Of a DNA stretch of 18,398 bases, positions 7,138 through 13,993 are shown piece after piece. Below the pieces are notes generated by a model. It was not told where the DNA came from. It saw only the letters and a program-made list of their open reading frames with translations, and searched no databases. Numbering within the stretch: the first letter of the stretch is position 1; the number at the start of each line of letters is the position of its first letter. Source of the DNA: Clostridiaceae bacterium (lineage in GTDB: Bacteria; Bacillota; Clostridia; Lachnospirales; Lachnospiraceae); the NCBI GenBank assembly GCA_018378255.1, contig JAGZXV010000111.1, positions 1 through 18,398 of the forward strand, in the 5' to 3' direction. The position numbers were made by a program, and so were the translations under genes.

Positions 7138-8403
7138 TTATTCAGATTTATGGGACGGGGAGGAACCGTTCTGCATTTCATTGATCTTTACCAGCAGTTC
7201 CTGGGCCTCCCTGGTTTGCTTTTCAATCATTTCCGAGTCGGGAATTTCAATATCATGGATCAGCACGTTGCGCATCTTTCTGAGGGACGCGATTTTGCCC
7301 AGCGCATCCTGGCTCAGGATATTGAGCCGCTTCAATGAGTTTATATTAAAGGCCCCGCGGCTTCGGGGCGCATTCTTGTATGTGATCCGGTTCAATGTAT
7401 TTTCCAGACGTACCCACTGGGTAAAAAATTCGTCCACGGCCAGTCGCGTTTTTTCATCCGTCATGCTCTCATCAGAACGCAGTTCCCGGTAACTTTGATA
7501 ACGTTTCTCACTTCCTGTAATAATCTGGTCTATGATCTGCTGGGAGATGTTTCTGCGGTCCTTTTCAAACTTCACGGATTTTAAAATCGGTTCAATTTCT
7601 TTAACAGTTGTTATTTTCAAATGGCTGAGCAGCTTGAAAAGCAGTTCCACGTTGCCCATCCGCAGTTCTATATCTTCCGGCCGGAAGTTATTGCTCAGAT
7701 AATTATAGAGGTAGGAGGCCAGGTCATACTGGCTGACAAATGAGGTGCTCTTATTCCGAATCCGCTCATTTCCCGCGTTTTGAAGGCGTTCCAGGGCGAT
7801 TTCACCGGTCAGCACCAGGCCGTTCAGTTCATCGATGATGGCCAGTTCCTCTTCGGATAAGGTTCCCTGAAGCGGTTTGTAGATCAGATCATGCTCCACC
7901 TCGGACCAGGCGTGCATTAAAACGGAAGCGACCTGGATCTCGATGCGGGCGGCCGCATATTTGAGCTGGGAGGCGTCTAAATGTTCTTCCCTCATATGGG
8001 CGCGGTAATGGTTAGCCCAATAGCCGGAAAATCGTTTATTATAGGAAGGGGGCTTTGACTGTTCGGGAAACTGCTTTGTTTCCAGGACTACGAATAAATC
8101 GGCGATCAGGGCATTGGCTTTCTCCCGGTCACCCGGGAAGTATAAAGAAACCCTGACGCCGGATAAGTCGGCAATATCCTCATAAATTTCCCGCATATTC
8201 TTATAGGCGGTTTCCCTTCTCGCATTCCTTCTGAGAACTTTGCTTTTCAGCCGGCCGGGGTTTTTGGCGCGGGAAGTGACAATGGCGCGGATACCGGCAG
8301 ACTGAAGGGCGTCTTCTAACTGCTTTGCGGCCAGCCGGCCGGCAGTTTCGTAGAATTGGAAGCGCCTTTTATAATTTTCTATAAATTGGTTGACTAAGTC
8401 CAT
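7138..8403 (-). CDS. RelA/SpoT-type (p)ppGpp synthetase domain with C-terminal HEPN-like region
   Basis: The protein has 421 residues, clearly longer than small alarmone synthetases (about 200-260). Residues about 30-180 form a RelA/SpoT synthetase domain that makes alarmone from ATP and GDP/GTP. The key positions look intact: R45 and K47 (SRAKNPGRLK), D79 and R84 (DLSGVR), Y128 and H132 (SGYWANHY), E155/Q157 (IEIQ), then HAWSEVEHDLIYK at 164-176. No HD hydrolase domain is present. The C-terminal half is helical, and residues about 320-410 include WVRLENTLNRI and R378-N-V-L-I-H383, an R-x4-H motif of the kind used by HEPN RNases. That reading is tentative. ATG at 8403 follows AAGGAGG; an upstream TTG at 8451 lies next to the -10 box and is rejected. 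It may be a stress gene unrelated to the flanking sugar genes. Confidence 0.85.
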   Translation of the reverse strand: MDLVNQFIENYKRRFQFYETAGRLAAKQLEDALQSAGIRAIVTSRAKNPGRLKSKVLRRNARRETAYKNMREIYEDIADLSGVRVSLYFPGDREKANALIADLFVVLETKQFPEQSKPPSYNKRFSGYWANHYRAHMREEHLDASQLKYAAARIEIQVASVLMHAWSEVEHDLIYKPLQGTLSEEELAIIDELNGLVLTGEIALERLQNAGNERIRNKSTSFVSQYDLASYLYNYLSNNFRPEDIELRMGNVELLFKLLSHLKITTVKEIEPILKSVKFEKDRRNISQQIIDQIITGSEKRYQSYRELRSDESMTDEKTRLAVDEFFTQWVRLENTLNRITYKNAPRSRGAFNINSLKRLNILSQDALGKIASLRKMRNVLIHDIEIPDSEMIEKQTREAQELLVKINEMQNGSSPSHKSE

Positions 8404-8439
8404 TTTAGCCTCCTTATTGCTTGGCGTGTGTTTGGCTAT

Positions 8440-8469
8440 ATTATAGCTCAATTGGGTTTATATCTGCAA
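8440..8469 (-). promoter_or_regulatory. sigma-A-like promoter of the synthetase-HEPN-like gene
   Basis: On the minus strand TTGCAG (8469-8464) and TATAAT (8445-8440) are separated by 18 bp. Transcription would begin near 8433, about 30 nt before the ATG at 8403, which agrees with the short reading of the gene. Confidence 0.6.
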
Positions 8470-8491
8470 CAAAAGGTTTTATTGTAATTTC

Positions 8492-8570
8492 TTACATATT
8501 TGTAACTGTTCAGAATGGTTCATCTCCTTAACCGAAAAAGCCGGTCAAAAAGCATCGGATGTCCATCCGA
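8492..8570. promoter_or_regulatory. palindromes in the divergent intergenic region
   Basis: TCGGATGTCCATCCGA at 8555-8570 has two perfect 7-bp arms around a 2-bp centre, about 40 bp before the -35 box of the PrpR_N-type regulator gene. TTACA-TATT-TGTAA lies at 8492-8505, closer to the leftward gene, and TTACATAT recurs at 8593-8600. No T-run follows either palindrome, so terminators are unlikely. They are candidate operators, possibly for autoregulation of the downstream regulator gene. The rest of the 8471-8607 stretch holds no recognisable gene. Confidence 0.4.
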
Positions 8571-8607
8571 GGTGAAAATTGGTGAAGAAATGTTACATAT
8601 ATTTTTA

Positions 8608-8636
8608 TTTGATCCATGTGCAGCTTATGATATACT
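8608..8636 (+). promoter_or_regulatory. sigma-A-like promoter of the PrpR_N-type regulator gene
   Basis: TTTGAT (8608-8613) or TTGATC (8609-8614) stands 16-17 bp before TATACT (8631-8636). Transcription would begin near 8643, about 37 nt before the ATG at 8680. Confidence 0.55.
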
Positions 8637-8679
8637 GAGTTCATGATTTTGGAGGAGCTTTGGAAAGGGAGGTAATAAA

Positions 8680-10566
8680 ATGGCTGGAATAGCCCTGCTC
8701 CTGCCCGATGCGCTGCTGTGCAGGCAGGCGGAAGAGATTATAAAAAGGAAAAAACACCATGTGGTGTACATTAAAGAAACCACCATTGACACGGTAGTGC
8801 TGGAGGCGAGAAACGCGATTGCAAAAGGGGCCAACATCGTCATTTCCAGGGGAAGCCAGGCCAGCGCGGTAAAACAGCATACCAATGTTCCTGTGGTGGA
8901 GATTGAGCTGACGGCCCAGGAACTGGGAATGTCGATTGTTAAGGCGAAAAAAATTTTAAAAAAGAAAAAGCCGGTGATCGGAATCTTTTTCTGGAAAGGC
9001 ATGCTGTGCGATACTTCTAATTTTGAAGAGCTGTTCGATGTTAAAATCATAAGGCGGGATTTAAACAACGACAGGGCCTGGGTGGAAGTGGTGGAAGAAG
9101 CCATCGTCAGGGGCATGGACTTTTTAATCAGCGGGGAACAGTGCGTCAACTATGCCAACCAGAAGGGGATTCCCGCCATGCTGTTCCGTACCACGGGCGA
9201 GGCGCTTCAGGTCGCGTTAAACAATGCGGAAAAGATGTACTATACATCCCAGGTGGAACAGCAGAGTTATGCCCAGTTCATATCCGTTCTGGACAGCGCA
9301 TTTAATGGAATTATCAAGACGGATGCGGACGGCAGTGTTCTTTTGATGAACCGGATGATGGAGCAGCTTTTAAAGGCGTCTTCAGAAGAACTTTTAGGCA
9401 GGCATATTACGGAAGTGCTGGAAGGGCTGGACCAGGATTCCTTCGGCCAGGTGCTGAATGGCTCTATGGACAGCTACTCCACATTTATCAATACAAATTA
9501 CCAGGCCCTTGTGGTGGTGGTGGAACCGATCGCCGTAGACGGCGTGATCACAGGTACGATAGTATCCTGCAATATGATGAAGCGGCTGAACTGGGACCGG
9601 GAAGAGAATATGAGGGAGCAGTTTCTCCGCGGATTTGTGGCAAAGGGCAGCCTGGACGAGCTGGCCGTCAGAATGCCCAGCCTCAAAAATGTGGTGGATT
9701 TAGCCAAACTCTATGCCCAGTCTGCCAGCCCCATTCTGGTGGAAGGCAAAACGGCTCAGGAACTGGAAGATTTATGCCAGGGAATACATAACTACAGCCT
9801 TAGGAGAAACGGGCCGTTTCTGGTGGTCAATGTGGCTGGCATCCGGGAGGATGACCAGATGAAAATCCTTTTTGGAGAAGGGGAAGATAAGGGCCTTCTG
9901 ATGCAGGCCAATTACGGTACAATTGTGATCCGGGCCATTGATAAACTGACCTTGAACGCCCAGTATCATCTCTTACAGGCCATACGTAAAAAACGCCGGA
10001 TTTCCTCCATTGTAGATAATGACAATGTGCAGGAACTGGATGTCAGGATCATTGGCTGCACATCGAAAAAGCTGGTTGAACTGAAGCGGAACGGTAAGAT
10101 GAGAAAGGATCTGTACTATCTTCTCCAGACATTCCGTCTCACTGTCCCGGAATTTTCGGAGAGAAAAGAGGATGTAAGGATACTGGTAGAGGAATATGTG
10201 AAAAAGTATATGGATCTGTATTCCAGGTTTCATATTCTCACCGATGAGGCCAGGGATGTGATCGTCAATTATTACTGGGAAGGCAACGACCTGCAGCTGG
10301 AAGCATTTTGTGAACGCCTGATCCTGACTACCAGACGGAGAAAGATCACTGCCGATTATGTAAATTATCTGCTGGATGATTTATACAATATGAGGGATAA
10401 GGATGAATTTGAAGAGCAGCCCATCGGAGAACTTCTGACAGGTGAGCTGGAAAACCTGAAGGCAGCACTGGAAAAGTACGGCGGGAACAGGATTTTAACG
10501 GCAAAAGCTTTAAATATCAGCACGTCTACCCTTTGGAGACGGATGAAAAAGTACAATTTAGACTGA
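8680..10566 (+). CDS. PrpR_N/PAS/degenerate sigma-54-type AAA/Fis-HTH transcriptional regulator
   Basis: The protein of 628 residues has the order of a sigma-54 activator: a PrpR_N ligand-sensing domain (about 5-185), a PAS domain (about 195-300), an AAA+-like domain (about 325-545) and a Fis-type helix-turn-helix (about 588-627, LTAKALNISTSTLWRRMKKY). The AAA+ module is not functional in the usual way. The Walker A site reads VEGKTAQE (354-361) instead of GESGTGKE, the GAFTGA loop is replaced by LFGEGEDKGLL (397-407), and the Walker B region reads TIVIRAID (414-421) without the D-E pair. RKDLYY (475-480) and the later FSERKEDV are kept. It therefore probably binds DNA and a ligand without ATP-driven opening of sigma-54 polymerase. 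Start ATG follows GGGAGG with a 7-nt spacer. Its position suggests control of the ABC/glycosidase operon that follows. Confidence 0.87.
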   Translation: MAGIALLLPDALLCRQAEEIIKRKKHHVVYIKETTIDTVVLEARNAIAKGANIVISRGSQASAVKQHTNVPVVEIELTAQELGMSIVKAKKILKKKKPVIGIFFWKGMLCDTSNFEELFDVKIIRRDLNNDRAWVEVVEEAIVRGMDFLISGEQCVNYANQKGIPAMLFRTTGEALQVALNNAEKMYYTSQVEQQSYAQFISVLDSAFNGIIKTDADGSVLLMNRMMEQLLKASSEELLGRHITEVLEGLDQDSFGQVLNGSMDSYSTFINTNYQALVVVVEPIAVDGVITGTIVSCNMMKRLNWDREENMREQFLRGFVAKGSLDELAVRMPSLKNVVDLAKLYAQSASPILVEGKTAQELEDLCQGIHNYSLRRNGPFLVVNVAGIREDDQMKILFGEGEDKGLLMQANYGTIVIRAIDKLTLNAQYHLLQAIRKKRRISSIVDNDNVQELDVRIIGCTSKKLVELKRNGKMRKDLYYLLQTFRLTVPEFSERKEDVRILVEEYVKKYMDLYSRFHILTDEARDVIVNYYWEGNDLQLEAFCERLILTTRRRKITADYVNYLLDDLYNMRDKDEFEEQPIGELLTGELENLKAALEKYGGNRILTAKALNISTSTLWRRMKKYNLD

Positions 10567-10573
10567 TAAAAAA

Positions 10574-10610
10574 TTTCATTTAGAAATGTCATTGACATGT
10601 TTGAAATGAA
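10574..10610. repeat. imperfect dyad just after the regulator stop codon
   Basis: A 13-bp palindrome ATGTCA-T-TGACAT (10586-10598) sits inside outer arms TTCATTT (10575-10581) and AAATGAA (10604-10610), with a short asymmetric internal loop. It lies 8 nt after the stop at 10566. It is AT-rich and lacks a following T-run, so it may be an operator or a 3'-end RNA structure rather than a terminator. Confidence 0.4.
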
Positions 10611-10633
10611 TCTGAAACGAATAAATTTCAATA

Positions 10634-10680
10634 AAGAACCTATGCATAATTTGTATAAAATGCATAGGTCCTTCTTGTTT
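10634..10680 (+). terminator. hairpin with T-rich tail between regulator and transport operon
   Basis: ACCTATGCAT (10638-10647) pairs perfectly with ATGCATAGGT (10660-10669) around a 12-nt loop. After one mismatch the stem extends by AAG (10634-10636) with CTT (10671-10673). The tail CTTCTTGTTT is T-rich but broken by C and G. This fits a moderate intrinsic terminator for the regulator gene. Because a separate promoter follows at 10691, the operon downstream need not depend on read-through. Confidence 0.55.
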
Positions 10681-10690
10681 GTTGTGTCAA

Positions 10691-10719
10691 TTGCACGAAA
10701 AGAGCATTTTAAATATAAT
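10691..10719 (+). promoter_or_regulatory. sigma-A-like promoter of the sugar transport and uronide operon
   Basis: TTGCAC (10691-10696) and TATAAT (10714-10719) are spaced by 17 bp, close to consensus. GTGTCAATTGCAC (10684-10696), a near-palindrome with one extra base, overlaps the -35 box and could be a regulator site. Transcription would begin near 10726, leaving a leader of about 44 nt before the ATG at 10770. Confidence 0.65.
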
Positions 10720-10769
10720 AAAAACAGTTAAAAACAACTAAAACAAATAAATTGGAGGGAGGTTACAAG

Positions 10770-11702
10770 ATGAAGAATAATGATGCATTTAAGGGCCAGA
10801 GAGTGAAAAGCAAGCTTTATTATAAACGGGCGGCAATTCCATATCTGTTATTACTGCCGGTGGTGTTATTCGTTGCATTATTCATGCTTTGGCCTATGCT
10901 TAACGTATTTATTATGAGTCTTCAGAATTATGTAGTGATTAAACCTAAGGACAGGGCATTTATAGGGTTCCAGAACTACATTGAGATATTTACCAACGAC
11001 AAACTGTTTTTTAAAGGACTTAAAAACTCCGCCGTATGGGTGTTTGTCAGCGTATTCTTCCAGACCATACTGGGCTTCTGGCTGGCATATCTGCTGAATA
11101 AGAAATTCAAGGGCAGAGGTCTTTACCGTGCATTGGTGCTTTCGCCGTGGGCGGTAGCGGGCGTTATGGTAGGTATTATCTGGAGCCTGATTCTGGGGGA
11201 GACCTACGGGGTGTTAAACGATGTGCTTCAGAAACTTGGCATCATTGAGAGAAACATATCCTGGTTTTCCAGCGGCAGCCGGGCCATGACAGCGGCTATT
11301 ATGGCGAATATCTGGAGAGGTATCCCGTTCTTTACCATCAGCTACATATCGGCCCTATCAAGCATATCAGAAGATATCTATGAATCGGCCAGAATCGACG
11401 GGGCCGGCACAGGCGTGATCTTATTCAAAATCACCATTCCTATGATTAAGGATACCATCGTGCTCACAACCCTGCTGCGTGCTATCTGGACCTTTAACGC
11501 AGTGGATCTGATTTACAGCCTGACTTACGGCGGACCGAACAACGCAACCATGACGATGCCGCTTTATATCATGCAGATGTTTAAGGGCGAACTGAACTAT
11601 GGCTATGCATCCGCTCTGGCAGCGATTGCCACCCTGATTATGATGGTGGTGGCCTTTATCTATATTACCGGAAGCGGTATGGGAAAGGAGGAGATGTATT
11701 AA
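10770..11702 (+). CDS. sugar ABC transporter permease (MalF/UgpA-like)
   Basis: This is the first gene of the right-hand operon, a membrane protein of 310 residues. A hydrophobic segment at about residues 22-44 is followed by the conserved pattern LKNSAVWVFVSVFFQTILG at 84-102 and further segments near 120-145, 175-195 and 225-300. The EAA loop for ATPase docking is at 201-211 (EDIYESARIDG). It imports an oligosaccharide together with the next two gene products. ATG at 10770 follows GGAGGGAGG (10754-10762) with a 7-nt spacer; a TTG at 10752 lies in that site and is not used. The stop codon overlaps the next start by one base, so translation is probably coupled. Confidence 0.94.
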   Translation: MKNNDAFKGQRVKSKLYYKRAAIPYLLLLPVVLFVALFMLWPMLNVFIMSLQNYVVIKPKDRAFIGFQNYIEIFTNDKLFFKGLKNSAVWVFVSVFFQTILGFWLAYLLNKKFKGRGLYRALVLSPWAVAGVMVGIIWSLILGETYGVLNDVLQKLGIIERNISWFSSGSRAMTAAIMANIWRGIPFFTISYISALSSISEDIYESARIDGAGTGVILFKITIPMIKDTIVLTTLLRAIWTFNAVDLIYSLTYGGPNNATMTMPLYIMQMFKGELNYGYASALAAIATLIMMVVAFIYITGSGMGKEEMY

Positions 11703-12544
11703 TGGATATCAAGCAGAAAAGAAGGATCGCCAGGGTATTCTGGCTCCATATTCCGTTGGCATTCTTCATTATCATCACTCTGGCGCCTTTTTACTGGATT
11801 CTGGTCACCTCTTTAAAGACCAGTACGGAAGTATTTGCAAGGCCCATCACATACTGGCCTAAAGTGCTCACCTTTGATAATTATAAATACCTGTTCGAGA
11901 AGCTGGGATTCAGCAGATATTTCATGAACAGCTTGATCGTATCTGTTTCCACCACATTTATCGTCAGCATGCTGTCGCTGATCGGCGGTTATGCCATGTC
12001 CCGTTACCGTTTTAAGGGGAAAGGCTTTGTATATGTGCTGCTTTTATTCACACAGATGTTCCCGGCCGTAGTGCTGATGATCCCTCTGTTTGAAACGATG
12101 AATAAGCTGCGGTTAATCAACACCCTTCCATCCCTTATCATCACATGTTCGGTGACAAACCTGCCGTTCTGCCTGTTTATGATGATGGGGTATTACAACT
12201 CGATTCCAAGGTCATTGGAAGAGGCCGCCCAGGTGGACGGAAGTTCCCTGATGGGAGCCGTATTCAAGATTCTGCTTCCTACCATGCGGCCGAGCATCGT
12301 GGCTACCGGAGCTTATGCATTTATCAACTCCTGGAACGTGTTCATCTATGCCACGGCATTTATTACGAAAAAAGATAATTACACGATTCCTCTGGCATTA
12401 AATGTGTTCCAGGGCGAATTCAACACCAACTATTCCGGCCTGGCGGCAGGCTGTGTGGTTGCGCTGATCCCCGTATTGGTGATCTTCGCATTCATTCAGA
12501 AGAACCTGGCGGGCGGAGCTACAAGCGGAGCGGTTAAGGGTTAA
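11702..12544 (+). CDS. carbohydrate ABC transporter permease (MalG-like)
   Basis: This permease of 280 residues is the partner of the preceding one. A hydrophobic segment lies at about residues 14-36, and others near 75-97, 108-130, 142-163 and 250-268. The EAA loop is at 173-180 (EEAAQVDG), and the C-terminal GGATSGAVKG is typical of the MalG family. The TAA of the upstream gene and this ATG share one base, and AAGGAGGAG lies just upstream inside the previous gene. No ABC ATPase follows in the operon, so a shared ATPase encoded elsewhere is expected. Confidence 0.94.
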   Translation: MDIKQKRRIARVFWLHIPLAFFIIITLAPFYWILVTSLKTSTEVFARPITYWPKVLTFDNYKYLFEKLGFSRYFMNSLIVSVSTTFIVSMLSLIGGYAMSRYRFKGKGFVYVLLLFTQMFPAVVLMIPLFETMNKLRLINTLPSLIITCSVTNLPFCLFMMMGYYNSIPRSLEEAAQVDGSSLMGAVFKILLPTMRPSIVATGAYAFINSWNVFIYATAFITKKDNYTIPLALNVFQGEFNTNYSGLAAGCVVALIPVLVIFAFIQKNLAGGATSGAVKG

Positions 12545-12551
12545 AAACATT

Positions 12552-12567
12552 AAATATTATAATATTT
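12552..12567 (+). repeat. 16-bp palindrome between permease and binding-protein genes
   Basis: AAATATTATAATATTT is a perfect palindrome running into a T-run that ends at 12570, directly before AAGGAGG. It has no G or C, so a stable terminator is unlikely. It could be a weak processing or stabilising element, or a local promoter-like sequence (it contains TATAAT) that raises binding-protein levels. Confidence 0.35.
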
Positions 12568-12584
12568 TTTAAGGAGGATATTCT

Positions 12585-13979
12585 ATGAAAAAGTTATTGG
12601 CATTAGCATTGGCATCAGGTATGTTGGTAAGCAGTATTACAGGATGCGGCAGCAAGCAGGAAGCGGCTCCCGGCACAACGGCAGCAGGGGCTGCAGGTTC
12701 GGAAACTGCGAAGGAAACGGCAAAAGAAACGGCAAAAACGGCTTCCAAGGATAGAGAAGTCATTGAGTTCTGGTTCCATGCGGCGGATGAAAAGAATAAT
12801 GAAATTTATGAATCCATATTCGAAGAATTTAATAATTCCCAGGATTTATATGAAGCCAGATATACGGGATTTGCCAATAAAGACTTCCCTGACAAATTCG
12901 CTATGGCCATTGCCACAAACACCATGCCTGACGTGGTGAGCTTAGGCTTTTCCAATGTTATGACCTATGTTGCCCAGGATGCACTGATCGATGTCAACGA
13001 CTATTTTGAAGGATGGGAAGACAAAACCAAGATTGCGCCGTCCATGGTTGAGACATTAAAAGAGCTGGGCGGAGGCAAACTTTACGGAGTACCGTATAAC
13101 TATAATCAGGAAATTTCATGGTACAATACAAAATTCTTTGAAGAAAACGGCATTGAAGTTCCTAAGACACAGAAAGAATTCCTGGCCCTCTGTGAGAAAT
13201 ATGCGAATCCTGACGCAGGAACGTATTTCTACAGCCTCAGAGGTGTAAAACCATATGATAACCTGTTAGGCTGGATCTTTACATATGCAGACGGCGGCGG
13301 CTATAATGGTTCCTATTTTGATGAAAACGGCAACTGTATTATCAATAAGCCTGAATTCGTGGAAGCTCTCGACGTATACGCTTCTATTTATAAAAACGGA
13401 TGGGTTTCCGGCGACTGTGTAAACAACGGATTTAATGAAATGGTGGCTGAATTCGGTTCCCAGACAGCGATGTACATCATGCATAACTCTTCTTCCAGAT
13501 CTTCTCACGTGAGCAACTTAGGAGACGGCAATTTCGACGCCGCAAAAGCTCTGGCAAATGATGAAGGAAGATATTATACATCAGCAATCCAGCCTCAGCT
13601 CTATGCTGTAACCAATACAAGAGGAGAAGATGCAGATTATACCGGCGCATTCGAACTCTGTAAATATTTATCCAGTGCTGAGACTGTAGAAAAAATCTCC
13701 AAGAATTTGGGAAGAATTCCTGTAAACTCAGACAACTATGAGAACCAGTGGTTTAAAGAAGATAAGTTCATGCCTCTGTATCAGGAAATCATGACAGATG
13801 AAAACTTCATCCAGATCCAGAACCCATACTGGCTGACCTCTTACTTTAACTTTATCAACAACGATATGACCGCTGATTTCCAGGCAGTACTGCTTGGCGA
13901 TATGACATCTCAGGAAGCCCTTGACAAATGGGCCGCATTCCTGACAGAAGAACAGGCTGCTTACAAGCAAAACCAATAA
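12585..13979 (+). CDS. extracellular sugar-binding lipoprotein
   Basis: The protein has 464 residues, normal for CUT1-type binding proteins. The N-terminus MKKLLALALASGML is a signal sequence with lipobox I-T-G-C, and the anchor cysteine is residue 21. A low-complexity linker includes three tandem ETAK units (residues 40-51, a 12-nt repeat at 12702-12737). The mature fold starts near residue 59 (VIEFWFHAADEKNNEIYE) and contains the usual pattern FPDKFAMAIATNTMPDVV around residues 100-117. It should bind an oligosaccharide outside the cell and pass it to the two permeases upstream. ATG at 12585 follows AAGGAGG. The next gene starts 14 nt after its stop. The glycan is not readable from sequence; the downstream GH105 points to an unsaturated uronide. 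Confidence 0.94.
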   Translation: MKKLLALALASGMLVSSITGCGSKQEAAPGTTAAGAAGSETAKETAKETAKTASKDREVIEFWFHAADEKNNEIYESIFEEFNNSQDLYEARYTGFANKDFPDKFAMAIATNTMPDVVSLGFSNVMTYVAQDALIDVNDYFEGWEDKTKIAPSMVETLKELGGGKLYGVPYNYNQEISWYNTKFFEENGIEVPKTQKEFLALCEKYANPDAGTYFYSLRGVKPYDNLLGWIFTYADGGGYNGSYFDENGNCIINKPEFVEALDVYASIYKNGWVSGDCVNNGFNEMVAEFGSQTAMYIMHNSSSRSSHVSNLGDGNFDAAKALANDEGRYYTSAIQPQLYAVTNTRGEDADYTGAFELCKYLSSAETVEKISKNLGRIPVNSDNYENQWFKEDKFMPLYQEIMTDENFIQIQNPYWLTSYFNFINNDMTADFQAVLLGDMTSQEALDKWAAFLTEEQAAYKQNQ

Positions 13980-13993
13980 GAGGAGGATCTTAA

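Noticed and set aside
8404..8451. An N-terminal extension of the synthetase-HEPN-like protein
   Set aside because: The TTG at 8451 falls beside the -10 box of a good minus-strand promoter, and AAGGAGG directly precedes the ATG at 8403.
8625..9149. A 174-residue minus-strand open frame over the regulator start
   Set aside because: It is Ser/Phe/Leu-rich in the way shadow frames are, and it overlaps the well-supported PrpR_N domain.
10634..10680. A riboswitch leader for the transport operon
   Set aside because: Only one simple hairpin is present, no known riboswitch core was recognised, and the operon promoter lies downstream of it.
10684..10706. A sigma-54 (-24/-12) promoter before the right-hand operon
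   Set aside because: TTGCAC-N5-GAGCA lacks the essential GG at -24, while TTGCAC-17-TATAAT is a good vegetative promoter, and the linked regulator lacks GAFTGA.
12702..12737. Three 12-nt tandem units considered as a regulatory repeat
   Set aside because: They encode ETAK units in the flexible linker after the lipobox, which is common low-complexity sequence in binding lipoproteins.
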